This document shows, one piece after another, positions 1 to 8,467 of a stretch of DNA of 38,339 nucleotides. The notes under the pieces are model-generated. The model was not told the origin of the DNA. It ran no database searches and saw only the letters and a list, made by a program, of their open reading frames with translations. The stretch covers positions 1 to 38,339 of the forward strand of contig CASFRL010000155.1 of the NCBI GenBank assembly GCA_949297285.1. Reading direction: 5' to 3'. Position 1 is the stretch's first letter, and each line of letters begins with the position of its first letter. The position numbers were made by a program, and so were the translations under genes. The DNA is from an uncultured Bacteroidales bacterium (lineage in GTDB: Bacteria; Bacteroidota; Bacteroidia; Bacteroidales; Coprobacteraceae).

Positions 1-237
1 GCTTATGCAATCTCTGATTCTCCATTCGGGCCGTTTAAGCGCATCAGAAAAATATTGCAGCAAGATGAACATGTAGCAACCGGAGCCGGGCATCATTCGG
101 TAATCCAAATTCCGGGGAAGGATGAGTGGTACGTCATTTACCATCGTCGTCCTCTGGGAAATACCAATCAAAATCATCAGGAAACGTGTATCGATCGGAT
201 GTGTTTTGATGAAAAACGGATATATGCTTCCTGTTAA
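1..237 (+). CDS. Glycoside hydrolase family 43 protein, C-terminal end (5' part outside window, 3' end frameshifted)
   Basis: The reading frame is open from base 1 and stops with TAA at 235-237. The translated end has the typical closing segment of a GH43 five-bladed propeller: GAGHHSV, then DEWYVIYHRRPL, then DRMCFDE. GH43 enzymes cleave arabinosyl, xylosyl or galactosyl linkages; which substrate applies cannot be told from this piece, and the catalytic acids lie upstream of the window. The expected family ending (NGY-ILPVKMTFEG) is present, but in the next frame, from about 217 to a TAG at 275-277. The shift coincides with a run of five A at 212-216, where four A would restore the frame. 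As written, the protein swaps its last strand for a few unrelated residues. The bidirectional terminator at 298-336 closes the unit. Confidence 0.8.
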   Translation, partial: AYAISDSPFGPFKRIRKILQQDEHVATGAGHHSVIQIPGKDEWYVIYHRRPLGNTNQNHQETCIDRMCFDEKRIYASC

Positions 238-297
238 AATGACATTTGAGGGGATAACTCCCTGTTGCATCAAATAGACGGTTTGTCTTTTATTTAT

Positions 298-336
298 AAG
301 AATGGCCTTTAACAATTTTCGCTAAAGGCCATTCTT
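298..336. terminator. Bidirectional intrinsic terminator between the GH43 gene and the efflux operon
   Basis: Perfect 14-base inverted repeat, AAGAATGGCCTTTA at 298-311 and its complement at 323-336, with an 11-base loop. The arms begin with AA and end with TT, so each strand gets a short T-rich exit. It lies between a plus-strand gene end and a minus-strand gene end, as expected for a shared terminator. Confidence 0.8.
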
Positions 337-359
337 TAAGGAATTATTTGTAAAACATC

Positions 360-1595
360 TTAAGTCAGGTAATTTTTCTCGATATTCCCTCTGAATCCTC
401 TTTTTTTGTCTTTCCATATTTGGTATCTGTAAGCCAAACATGCTGTTGCAAAATAGACTCCGGTAAGTATCCACAAATTGATAAAGGCCGTATGCACTTC
501 GCTGATGCTCGCTCCTGCCGTATTCATGCGTACGAAACCTTCGATACCCCATGTCGAAGGAATGATCGCACCTAAAATTTTCCAGAACTCGGGCATGGCA
601 TAGCGGGGCCATGTAATACCCGAAATAAAGAGGAATAATAGTGAGGTGAAAACAAATAACAAGAATGTTGTCTCCCGTTCTCTTACAAATACAGAGAGGG
701 TCATCCCTAAAAATATCGACGATAGTAGGAATGGTGCAATGAATGCATAAATTTCCCATTGATTCCCGATCTGAGGATATTTGAAAATCCAGGGCACTAT
801 ATGTAATATATACATGGTAGAGACGATATATAGGCTATAATAACATATTGCTTTCCCGAACACAATGTGCATAATGTTATTATGCATCATCTCTCGGTTT
901 GAATAATATCGATGCAATTTTTTATGTTCATAAATGCCTCCGGCTAAAAGTCCGATACCCAGAATAAGACTTTGTTGCAATACCAAGATCAAGACTGCGG
1001 GAATCAGGAACGATGCAAATCCGCTTTCGGGATTATAAAGTGTTATAGAGCTGTACGGGATAGGGGACGTTGCCATTTTTGCCTGTTCGGGAGTCGCGCC
1101 ACCTAATGCAGCGACTTGCAACTCTGATCCTAAATTCATTGTAACTTCGGTCAAGGCCATTAAGAAGCCTTTGTAATTAAGTAATATACTCATGTCCGAA
1201 TAAAAAATGACCGGGCTTTGTTCTCCTCGAACAAGGCTTTTGCTGAAATCCTCCGGAATAAGCATGATGCCATAACAGTTTTTTTTGTACATCATTTTTT
1301 TTGCCTCATCCATATTGGCACAATAAGATACGATTTTAGCATTGGGGCTTGCATCCATATTCCGGCATAGCTCTCGACTTAGCGGTGTTCGTGCATTATC
1401 AACTACGACCATCGGAACATCTCTCACTACTTCAGGATTGTAAATGAGGGCATATAATATCGGATAGGCAAATGGCAAGGCAAAGAAAAAGATCAATGCC
1501 CCATAGTCCCGGAATACCGTTACATATTCTTTTCTCCAGATATAGCAAATATCTTGCATTCCGGTTTTTATTGATTCGAATATTCGTAGTTTCAT
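360..1595 (-). CDS. ABC-2 type transporter permease (second of the pair)
   Basis: A 411-residue inner-membrane protein of the ABC-2 permease family (YhhJ/YbhR type). One membrane segment near residues 30-50 (ALIFFFALPFAYPILYALIY) is followed by a large periplasmic region (about 55-185) and a block of five hydrophobic segments from about residue 190 to 385. It is the last gene of a minus-strand operon, 26 bases after the sister permease, and the terminator at 298-336 follows. In the family such permeases pair with an ATPase and, with an HlyD adaptor and TolC, export drugs or other small molecules across both membranes. No ATPase is fused to it. The substrate is unknown. Confidence 0.88.
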   Translation of the reverse strand: MKLRIFESIKTGMQDICYIWRKEYVTVFRDYGALIFFFALPFAYPILYALIYNPEVVRDVPMVVVDNARTPLSRELCRNMDASPNAKIVSYCANMDEAKKMMYKKNCYGIMLIPEDFSKSLVRGEQSPVIFYSDMSILLNYKGFLMALTEVTMNLGSELQVAALGGATPEQAKMATSPIPYSSITLYNPESGFASFLIPAVLILVLQQSLILGIGLLAGGIYEHKKLHRYYSNREMMHNNIMHIVFGKAICYYSLYIVSTMYILHIVPWIFKYPQIGNQWEIYAFIAPFLLSSIFLGMTLSVFVRERETTFLLFVFTSLLFLFISGITWPRYAMPEFWKILGAIIPSTWGIEGFVRMNTAGASISEVHTAFINLWILTGVYFATACLAYRYQIWKDKKRGFRGNIEKNYLT

Positions 1596-1621
1596 ATTAA
1601 TACTTTTTTATACAGCTATTG

Positions 1622-2803
1622 CTAAGGAACGTATACTTGTTTTTGCAAAGCGATTTTTAGCCGATTGAGTAACGGCAAAGACGCTATGGCGAAAAGAAAC
1701 AGGTATAAATATTGCATTCGGCTGTAGTATAATGGTATCCCGTTCAATGCCTGGTCGGCATAAATCAGGAAGTAATGTCGTAAAGGAAATATGTTGGCCA
1801 ATAGTTGAAATGGAGCATACATCGCCGGTACAGGGAATGAAAATCCTGTAATTGAGATGGAAATGATCCCGAATAACGCCGCTATACTTAGCCCTATTCT
1901 TAGTGATGGAGCGATACTCATCATAATCACCCCGAAACTTTGGCTTGCCAGAACCAGTAAGAACATGGCAACCAGCATTGGCCAGATGCCGTTGTGTAAG
2001 GGGAAATGACAATATCCGTAAAGTAATGACTGGAGTAATGCTCCCATAATGAAAAACAATACGGTTTGTGGAATCAGTTTTCCGGTAATGGCGATCACGA
2101 TCGAGTTATGTGATTGTGCAAGCCACTCTCTGGATGTTCCTTTTTTTATCTCTGTCCCGATACTGAATACAGTAGTCAACAATATCATTATCTGCAACAT
2201 ACCCGGAATAAATGTGTTGTTCAGATAAATAGAATAACTGATCCAAGGATTTCCCATTTCGTGCATCGCTGTCGGAATAGGTTGCAATTTAGGCATGATT
2301 TCATATCCGTATTCTCCTTGGGCGAGTAGCGTCTGTTGAACGATAGCTCCGGAGGCCAAAACCGACATTGTTTTGAAACTCTTGTATAATAGAGAGGCCG
2401 GGATATAATAGGCATTATTGGTGTAAAAAGATATTTCCGGTCTTTTCCCGGACATTGCTTTGGCTTCGAAATTTTCGGGGATTACTAAAAAACCGTATAT
2501 TTCGCCCTTTTGCAATGATTCTCGTGCCTCGGTAAAACTGTTGGGTTGCTGTGTAACTTGGGCCAGACTCATGGCGTCAAGTTGCCGGATAAAGTTCCTT
2601 GATGCAGCCGAATGATCGAGATCGACAACGGCCGTAGGAATCTCTTCCGGTAATCCTTCCTTCATAAGGCTTAGCAGAAAAATGTAACTGATAAGAGGCG
2701 CTACTATTATGCAGAAAATATATATAGGTCTGGAAACCAACTGATGCAATTCTCTTACGATAACCGACCAGAGAATTTTTGTAACCGATTTTTTTTCTGT
2801 CAT
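1622..2803 (-). CDS. ABC-2 type transporter permease (first of the pair)
   Basis: A 393-residue paralogue of the next gene with the same layout: a membrane segment at about residues 27-47 (PIYIFCIIVAPLISYIFLLS), a soluble periplasmic part to about residue 200 and five further hydrophobic segments. The two permeases probably form a heterodimer. The gene lies 54 bases after the HlyD-type adaptor and 26 bases before the second permease, so cotranscription is likely. The conserved start of the periplasmic part (PTAVVDLDHSAASR) matches the VVD...S.R pattern shared by these permeases (VVVDNARTPLSR in the partner). Substrate not predictable. Confidence 0.88.
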   Translation of the reverse strand: MTEKKSVTKILWSVIVRELHQLVSRPIYIFCIIVAPLISYIFLLSLMKEGLPEEIPTAVVDLDHSAASRNFIRQLDAMSLAQVTQQPNSFTEARESLQKGEIYGFLVIPENFEAKAMSGKRPEISFYTNNAYYIPASLLYKSFKTMSVLASGAIVQQTLLAQGEYGYEIMPKLQPIPTAMHEMGNPWISYSIYLNNTFIPGMLQIMILLTTVFSIGTEIKKGTSREWLAQSHNSIVIAITGKLIPQTVLFFIMGALLQSLLYGYCHFPLHNGIWPMLVAMFLLVLASQSFGVIMMSIAPSLRIGLSIAALFGIISISITGFSFPVPAMYAPFQLLANIFPLRHYFLIYADQALNGIPLYYSRMQYLYLFLFAIASLPLLNRLKIALQKQVYVP

Positions 2804-2857
2804 GTAATCTGATATTAAGAGCCTTTTTTATTGACCAGGCTCGATTGTAATCCCTAA

Positions 2858-3853
2858 TTATTTTTTCAGTAAGACAGACATCCCCGGGCGCAGATTTTCT
2901 ACCGGAGTCGTCGGACGGGCTTTGATCTGGAAAGTCTTGGCGTCATATTGTCCGCTAACCTTTGTCGCTCTCCATACAGCATAGGAACCTAAATCTTTTA
3001 TGTAGTAGATTTTTAAAGTAATTTCTTTATTCCCTAATGCCGGTATGATAGCCGGAATTTCTTTCCCCATGGTCAGATTTTGCAGTAAATCTTCCCTTAC
3101 ATTGAAAGTGACCCACATTTTGTTTAAGTCCAACACGTTCATGATCGGAGCACCGGTACCGACCAACTCTCCTTCGTTCGGGAAAATGTCCGATATTTCA
3201 CCATCGATCGGAGCTGTCAGGTAGGAATCGGCCAATACCGATTCTACTTCGGCTACACCGCCTTTGGCTGCTAATAACATGGCCGCAGCGGCTTCTTTAT
3301 CTTCGATTTGCGCACCTTTTTTTGCCATTTCATATTGAGACTTAGCGGCACTCTCGGTTGCTTTCATCGCATTGTAGTTTGCTTCGGCTTCGTCTCGTTT
3401 CTGGGCAGAGATCACCCCTTTTTCATACAGAGCCTGCATTCGGTCGTATGATTTTTTGGCAATGTTGAGCCCGGCTATTGCTTTTTGCCACATGTCGTAA
3501 GCCGAGTTTATGACTTCTATACGGGCGCCTTTATCTACTTTTTGATTTTGAGCTTTATAAACACTCTCCATAGCCGAGGCCTGCATGAGTTTTGCTTCGG
3601 CGTCGGAAGAGAAAATACGAACAAGCGTATCTCCTTTATTTACATGTTGTCCTTCTTCTACCATAAATTCGACAATGCGTCCCGGCAGTTTCCCCGATAC
3701 TCGAATTTGTGTAGCTTCGGCTTGTCCTTGAATGGTTTCGTCACCCGGTTTTAGCATGAAGAATCCGATCATTGCAAGAATAATGATCACGACAATAAGT
3801 CCAACCAATCCTATAATCAGACTTTTTTCTTTTTTTCTTTGAGGAGCATCCAT
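2858..3853 (-). CDS. HlyD-family periplasmic adaptor (membrane fusion protein)
   Basis: A 331-residue protein with an uncleaved N-terminal anchor (about residues 13-34, SLIIGLVGLIVVIIILAMIG), then a lipoyl-like half-motif (RVSGKLPGRIVEFMVEEGQHVNKGDTL), a helical hairpin rich in A, K and E (about 85-200) and a second lipoyl/barrel half (LTAPIDGEISDIFPNEGELV). This is the classic order for membrane fusion proteins that bridge inner-membrane permeases to TolC. It is encoded 28 bases after the TolC homologue and directly ahead of the two ABC-2 permeases, which gives the complex: permease pair, adaptor, outer-membrane duct. Confidence 0.92.
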   Translation of the reverse strand: MDAPQRKKEKSLIIGLVGLIVVIIILAMIGFFMLKPGDETIQGQAEATQIRVSGKLPGRIVEFMVEEGQHVNKGDTLVRIFSSDAEAKLMQASAMESVYKAQNQKVDKGARIEVINSAYDMWQKAIAGLNIAKKSYDRMQALYEKGVISAQKRDEAEANYNAMKATESAAKSQYEMAKKGAQIEDKEAAAAMLLAAKGGVAEVESVLADSYLTAPIDGEISDIFPNEGELVGTGAPIMNVLDLNKMWVTFNVREDLLQNLTMGKEIPAIIPALGNKEITLKIYYIKDLGSYAVWRATKVSGQYDAKTFQIKARPTTPVENLRPGMSVLLKK

Positions 3854-3881
3854 TGTTTCTTTATTTTTTTTACGTTTTTGC

Positions 3882-5333
3882 TTATTTCATTAATCCCATG
3901 GCTTTAGACAGATAAACCTTGCATAACCTGACATTTATTTCAGCATCTATTTTTTCCGATTGAGCTTGTAGCCAAGCGGTTTGTGCTTCGAGTACATTGT
4001 CGGTTGTGAGCACACCCTCTTCAAATCCGATTTGGGCGTTACGAAGGTTCTCTTCGGCTTTTTCCATATTTTTTCGTGTCATAACCAGATTTTTGTTGGC
4101 CTCATTCACTTTGAATGCCGCTTGGTTGACTTGCAGTTCGATTTTTTCTTTGGCTTCTTCTAAGTTCAAGAGCGCGATATTTCTCTCTGTTTTAGCGGCT
4201 TTCACTTTATAGAAATCTTTTCCCCAGTGAAATACCGGAATCCGGAGCATTACTCCTACATTGAAAAATCCGTCGAGTCTCTTTTCAAAGCTATTGAAAA
4301 CATTGGGGTTCGAAAACAAATAACTTCCGGTCAAAGCCAGATTGGGCAACATGGCAGAAAGAGCAACCTTTTGTTGCTGCTTGTAGATTTTTGTTGCCAA
4401 GGTGAGGCTCTGTATCTCGCTGCGGTTAGCATATACTTCGTCTATGTTGATCGAGCTTGCCGGAGCCGGCAATTCTTCAAGATAAAGTTCCTCTAACTCA
4501 TCGGCTAAGGTGTATGGCATGTTTATGGGTAATCCGCAAATTTGGGCTAACAACATTTTTGACAGGCTCAATCCGTCGCAAACTTTTGTCAATGTAATTT
4601 GCGCTTCATTTTGTTTTACGGCAACAGTCAGTCCGTCAGACCGGGTAGCTACCCCTTCGGCAATCATTGCCTCTACGTTTTGGTTCAAGGAGTCTAAAAG
4701 GCTTACATAACTTTCGGCCAGTTTCTTTTTATACACCAACGATACTACTTGCCAGTAGATCTCATCGGTTTGAAATATAAGCTCTTTTACGGCCGTGTTT
4801 TTTTGCGTTTTTGCCAATTCCTCGGCGTATTGGGTAATCTGGTTGTAAGCTCTTATTTTCCCACCCATATAAATAGGTTGGGTTAAGGTTATCGCACCTC
4901 CGAATACGTTTGTCGTATTGGTTCGCAAAGCATTCACCAACGATTGTCCGGCCCCGTTCAAAGAGTTGATTATACCCATTCCTAATTGTTGTAGTTGTGC
5001 TCCAAGTTCGGGATGTTGAACGATTATTTGTTGCATGACAGGAGCCAGCGTATTTGTCCCTACGTTAGATAATCCCTCCTTTTGCTGGTCGCTTAGTAAA
5101 GAGATTTCTTTCGAGTTATACATATACATGCCTGTCGCGTCGATTCCCGGCAAATAGTTCGCAAAAGCCGATTTGCGTTCATATCCTGCCGCTTTTATTT
5201 TTTCATTGGCAATACGTATCTGTTTGTTGTTGTTTATTGCCATATTCCGGCACGAATCAAGGGTAAAAACCTGTTGAGCAATAATATTGTTGCCGGCAAT
5301 GATAAGTAAACAGAGAACAAATAATTTTTTCAT
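3882..5333 (-). CDS. TolC-family outer membrane efflux protein
   Basis: A 483-residue protein with a signal peptide (MKKLFVLCLLIIAGNNIIAQ) and the two repeated OEP helical regions of the TolC family, seen as long A/N/E/K-rich helices, for example SCRNMAINNNKQIRIANEK near the start and DNVLEAQTAWLQAQSEKIDAEI near the end. It forms the outer-membrane channel of the export system and is the first gene of the operon. A sigma-ABfr promoter lies at 5457-5487, and a palindrome in the leader at 5384-5402 could be the binding site of a repressor that is not encoded in the window. Confidence 0.92.
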   Translation of the reverse strand: MKKLFVLCLLIIAGNNIIAQQVFTLDSCRNMAINNNKQIRIANEKIKAAGYERKSAFANYLPGIDATGMYMYNSKEISLLSDQQKEGLSNVGTNTLAPVMQQIIVQHPELGAQLQQLGMGIINSLNGAGQSLVNALRTNTTNVFGGAITLTQPIYMGGKIRAYNQITQYAEELAKTQKNTAVKELIFQTDEIYWQVVSLVYKKKLAESYVSLLDSLNQNVEAMIAEGVATRSDGLTVAVKQNEAQITLTKVCDGLSLSKMLLAQICGLPINMPYTLADELEELYLEELPAPASSINIDEVYANRSEIQSLTLATKIYKQQQKVALSAMLPNLALTGSYLFSNPNVFNSFEKRLDGFFNVGVMLRIPVFHWGKDFYKVKAAKTERNIALLNLEEAKEKIELQVNQAAFKVNEANKNLVMTRKNMEKAEENLRNAQIGFEEGVLTTDNVLEAQTAWLQAQSEKIDAEINVRLCKVYLSKAMGLMK

Positions 5334-5383
5334 TCTGTTTGTTGTTTAGATATTATTTATCAATCTCTCATTTATATTCTTAA

Positions 5384-5402
5384 TTATGCAATCGTTGCAT
5401 AA
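5384..5402. promoter_or_regulatory. Operator-like palindrome in the leader of the efflux operon
   Basis: TTATGCAA at 5384-5391, three bases, then TTGCATAA at 5395-5402: a perfect 8-base inverted repeat with TCG in the centre. It lies between the predicted transcription start (about 5450) and the tolC start codon, a place where TetR- or MarR-type repressors of efflux operons often bind. The regulator is not identified, so this is an inference from symmetry and position. Confidence 0.5.
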
Positions 5403-5456
5403 ACAATCTTTCTTTGTTAAAAAAATAGAGACTTCCCAGCTCTATCTTTTGTGTTG

Positions 5457-5487
5457 CAAAGATATACTGCGAATATTTATATAACAA
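5457..5487 (-). promoter_or_regulatory. Sigma-ABfr promoter of the tolC-hlyD-permease operon
   Basis: On the minus strand, TATCTTTG (5464 to 5457) is preceded by 20 bases and then TTG (5487 to 5485). This matches the Bacteroidota housekeeping promoter TTG-N19/20-TAnnTTTG. Transcription would start near 5450, giving a leader of about 115 bases. Confidence 0.75.
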
Positions 5488-5610
5488 GAATTGCTTTTGG
5501 TTAGTTTTCTGTTTTTATTTTTTTTTAATAAAAGGAGATATTAAAAAAGCATTGGCCGTATAATCTGCCCTCAATAACAGAATCTTATTCTTTTTTTGTG
5601 ATAGGAGAAA

Positions 5611-6504
5611 TTATTTTTCCAGTTCGAAATCTTTACTTCCGATCATATAATTGTCTGCGAAGATATCGACCCGATAATCTCCCGGATATAGAAATTCTTC
5701 AACATCCCAATAGAGACACAGATTCATCTCTTCCCCTTCATATTCTATGAGTTTACGGATAGAAAAATTGATATCTTTATCTTCGAAACTGAAAATGTTT
5801 GCTCTGTTTTTTACTAAAATATCGCCATCGGGTTTCATAATACGGAGGTAAATATATTTTTCTCCGATTTCAGCCGTTACGTTTTTAGCAATGGTAAAAC
5901 ATATTTTTATTTGTTCGGTCCTACTGATTTTATTAGTCTCTTTTCCCCGTTTTGTAATTGGCGTAACCGTAATCCCGACAGCATCCAGTTTCGATGCTAA
6001 TGTAACCTTCTGGCTGAGCTGCTCCTTGTCTTTTTGTAACTGAGAGGCTGTTTGGGCGGCAGCCTGATATTTACTGGTAACGGTTTTGTTTTCTTCGACT
6101 AATTTTTTGTTGAGAGAGTTCAAAGAGTCTATCTGAATAATGTAATTTCGCATGACGCTTCGTAAAGTCGCCAATTCTTTTTTCAATTCATTGATGCGTG
6201 CGGCATCGGTTGCTTTAACTGTGCGGAGTTCTTCCAGCAAGCGCTGTACCTTCATTTTCTCTGCATCTAATTTTTGAACCAAGGAATCATTATTCAGCAA
6301 TATTTTTCCACCTTCGTACTGGTCATATTGAAATGCGAGATTTGCATACTCTTGTTCAAGGGCTTTCCGTTCGTTTTCGATCTCAATCTGAGTTTTGAAA
6401 TCGTCCATCTCTTTTTTCTGGGAATAAATATAATAGGCTGCAATTGCCAAAATGACAATCAGTACAGCACATGCCACAATCCATATAATAGATCCTTTTT
6501 TCAT
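5611..6504 (-). CDS. Membrane-anchored coiled-coil protein of unknown function
   Basis: A 297-residue protein. Residues 7-28 form one transmembrane helix (IIWIVACAVLIVILAIAAYYIY). Residues about 30-175 are a long charged coiled coil with heptad-like E/K/L/Q content. The last third (about 180-297) looks like a beta-rich domain ending in YPGDYRVDIFADNYMIGSKDFELEK. The expected topology is a cytoplasmic stub with the coil and beta domain in the periplasm. It is divergent from the PASTA protein, each with its own promoter, so the two may be conserved neighbours. I do not recognise a named family with a known function. Confidence 0.8.
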   Translation of the reverse strand: MKKGSIIWIVACAVLIVILAIAAYYIYSQKKEMDDFKTQIEIENERKALEQEYANLAFQYDQYEGGKILLNNDSLVQKLDAEKMKVQRLLEELRTVKATDAARINELKKELATLRSVMRNYIIQIDSLNSLNKKLVEENKTVTSKYQAAAQTASQLQKDKEQLSQKVTLASKLDAVGITVTPITKRGKETNKISRTEQIKICFTIAKNVTAEIGEKYIYLRIMKPDGDILVKNRANIFSFEDKDINFSIRKLIEYEGEEMNLCLYWDVEEFLYPGDYRVDIFADNYMIGSKDFELEK

Positions 6505-6559
6505 AATTGAAAAAATTTCAAATTAGCCTATTTTAGGTTTTTCTTGTAAATATCGGACA

Positions 6560-6590
6560 CAAAGGTAAATGTTTTAGTGGCAAAAATCAA
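6560..6590 (-). promoter_or_regulatory. Promoter of the coiled-coil membrane protein gene
   Basis: On the minus strand, TTG (6590 to 6588), 20 bases, then TACCTTTG (6567 to 6560). It fits the Bacteroidota consensus exactly and leaves a leader of roughly 50 bases before the start codon at 6504. Confidence 0.72.
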
Positions 6591-6678
6591 CCATATTAGA
6601 TTTTTTAAGTTATAAACCTTATTTATTGTAGATTTTGGCTATTACCGTAAGATTATCCATTAAAATAAATTTGCCTGA

Positions 6679-6708
6679 TTGGAAAACCGATCAAAATCGC
6701 TATCTTTG
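6679..6708 (+). promoter_or_regulatory. Promoter of the PASTA-rluD-ddl run
   Basis: TTG at 6679-6681, 19 bases, then TATCTTTG at 6701-6708. It fits the Bacteroidota housekeeping promoter. The start would be near 6715, only about 25 bases ahead of the GTG start codon at 6739, which supports that start. Confidence 0.75.
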
Positions 6709-6738
6709 TCGATCCTAATTATGCATAATTGAAAAGCA

Positions 6739-7350
6739 GTGAAGAAGATAATTCTGTTTTTTAAAAAACACCCGATTATAAAACATCTGATTTTTATCGG
6801 GTTAGTGGCTGAAATACTGATTGTTGCCGTGTTGTACAGTTTGGATATTTATACACGGCACGGAGAATCGATAAGAGTCCCTGAAGTCCAACATTTGCAG
6901 GTCGATGAAGCAAAAGAGCTTTTGACACATTACGGACTACGGTGTGAGGTTATCGATTCGGTATATGTCGATGATGTCGCTCGGGGGGCAGTCGTAGAGC
7001 AGACCCCCAAAGAAGGCTCTTCTGTAAAAGAAAATCGCATTGTGTTTTTGACTATAAATTCGAATCTTCCCAGAAAGGTCTCGATACCCGACGTGCGAGA
7101 TATGTCTTATCGTCAGGCTTTGGCTCTTCTTGAGGGCGTCGGATTTCCACAGCCTGAAGTTGAGTATGTAGCATCGGAATATAAAGACCTGGTGCTGGAT
7201 GTCGTTTACAACGGAGTTTCCGTAGAGCGGGGGTTGAAGCTACCGATTTCTACCCGGTTGAAATTGTTTGTTGGCAGCGGTGTGGCAGAGATGATGGGAG
7301 ATTCTATTGCTGCGAGTAGCGACTCATTAGGAGAGGAGTGGATGGAGTAA
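6739..7350 (+). CDS. PASTA domain membrane protein
   Basis: A 203-residue protein starting at GTG 6739; no in-frame ATG is available between the promoter and the membrane helix. Residues about 15-36 are a transmembrane helix (HLIFIGLVAEILIVAVLYSL). Two PASTA repeats follow: VPEVQHLQVDEAKELLTHYGL with DDVARGAVVEQTPKEGSSVKEN, and IPDVRDMSYRQALALLEGVGF. PASTA domains bind peptidoglycan fragments or act as spacers in wall-associated proteins. Here no kinase or penicillin-binding domain is attached, so it is a bare periplasmic PASTA anchor. Its stop overlaps the start of the rluD-like gene (TAATG), and ddl lies just beyond, a cell-wall context. Confidence 0.88.
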   Translation: MKKIILFFKKHPIIKHLIFIGLVAEILIVAVLYSLDIYTRHGESIRVPEVQHLQVDEAKELLTHYGLRCEVIDSVYVDDVARGAVVEQTPKEGSSVKENRIVFLTINSNLPRKVSIPDVRDMSYRQALALLEGVGFPQPEVEYVASEYKDLVLDVVYNGVSVERGLKLPISTRLKLFVGSGVAEMMGDSIAASSDSLGEEWME

Positions 7351-8420
7351 TGGAGGAAAAACTCATCGACATAGAACCCGATTGCGAAGAATTGGAGTCT
7401 GGAGACGAGGAGACTCCCGTCCTGTATGAGCATTTTAAATTTGTTGCAGACAAAGGACAAAGTTTGCTGCGAGTCGATAAATTCTTGGTCGCCCGCATCG
7501 AAAACTCCTCGAGAAACCGCATCCAACAAGCTGCTGAGGCCAATTGCATATTGGTGAACGGAGTCCCTGTAAAATCGAATTACAGGGTAAAACCGTTGGA
7601 TGTCGTATCGGTTGTGATGGACCGCCCGCGTTACGAATCGGAGATAATTCCCGAAGATATTCCCCTCGATATTGTATATGAAGATAAGGAAGTATTGGTC
7701 GTCAATAAACCGGCCGGTCTTGTCGTGCATCCCGGACATGGGAACTATTCGGGTACATTGGTCAACGCTCTGGCCTATTATTTTAGAAACGATCCCCTTT
7801 TCGATGTCTCGGATCCCCGTTTGGGATTAGTTCATCGTATCGATAAGGATACGTCCGGGTTGTTAGTGATTGCCAAAACTCCGGAAGCAAAAACAAATTT
7901 GGGATTACAGTTTTTCAATAAAACGACAAAGCGGAAATATATCGCGTTAGTATGGGGCAGGATGGAAGAGGATGAAGGCCGAATCGAAGGAAATATTGGC
8001 CGTAGTTTGAAAGATCGTCTGCAAATGACGGTATTCCCCGATGGCGATTATGGAAAACATGCCGTAACCCATTATAAGACCCTTGAGCGGTTGGGGTATG
8101 TCTCTCTTGTCGAATGCCGTCTGGAAACCGGGCGTACGCATCAGATCAGGGTGCACATGAAGTATATTGGCCATACGCTCTTTAATGATGCTCGATATGG
8201 AGGAAACGAGGTGTTGAAAGGCACAGTGTTTGCAAAGTATAAGCAGTTTGTAAAAAATTGCTTTGAGGTGTGTCCCCGTCATGCCCTTCATGCCAAGACT
8301 TTAGGTTTTGTACACCCGAAGACCGGAAAAGAGATGTATTTTGATTCGGAGATTCCTCAAGATATGAGCATGTTGATAGAAAAGTGGCGTTCGTATATAC
8401 AGAATAGAGAAATCGTCTAA
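7350..8420 (+). CDS. rluD: RluD-family 23S rRNA pseudouridine synthase
   Basis: Converts specific uridines in large-subunit rRNA to pseudouridine. I choose ATG 7350, whose A is the last base of the upstream TAA (TAATG coupling), over an in-frame GTG at 7338; the product is 356 residues. An S4 RNA-binding domain lies at about residues 25-85 (LRVDKFLVARIENSSRNRIQQ), followed by the RluA-type catalytic domain with the signature GLVHRIDKDTSGLLV, catalytic Asp165, and the family motifs YIALVWG and LETGRTHQIRVHM. S4 plus this motif set matches RluD/RluC. RluD is the likeliest, but the exact target uridines cannot be read from sequence. Confidence 0.93.
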   Translation: MEEKLIDIEPDCEELESGDEETPVLYEHFKFVADKGQSLLRVDKFLVARIENSSRNRIQQAAEANCILVNGVPVKSNYRVKPLDVVSVVMDRPRYESEIIPEDIPLDIVYEDKEVLVVNKPAGLVVHPGHGNYSGTLVNALAYYFRNDPLFDVSDPRLGLVHRIDKDTSGLLVIAKTPEAKTNLGLQFFNKTTKRKYIALVWGRMEEDEGRIEGNIGRSLKDRLQMTVFPDGDYGKHAVTHYKTLERLGYVSLVECRLETGRTHQIRVHMKYIGHTLFNDARYGGNEVLKGTVFAKYKQFVKNCFEVCPRHALHAKTLGFVHPKTGKEMYFDSEIPQDMSMLIEKWRSYIQNREIV

Positions 8421-8467
8421 AAAGAATTGTTATATAAAATATTTTAGTATATTTATTGCTATAAAAA

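Noticed and set aside
7206..7739. Minus-strand open frame opposite the PASTA/rluD junction
   Set aside because: Overlaps two confident genes and has no promoter or domain.
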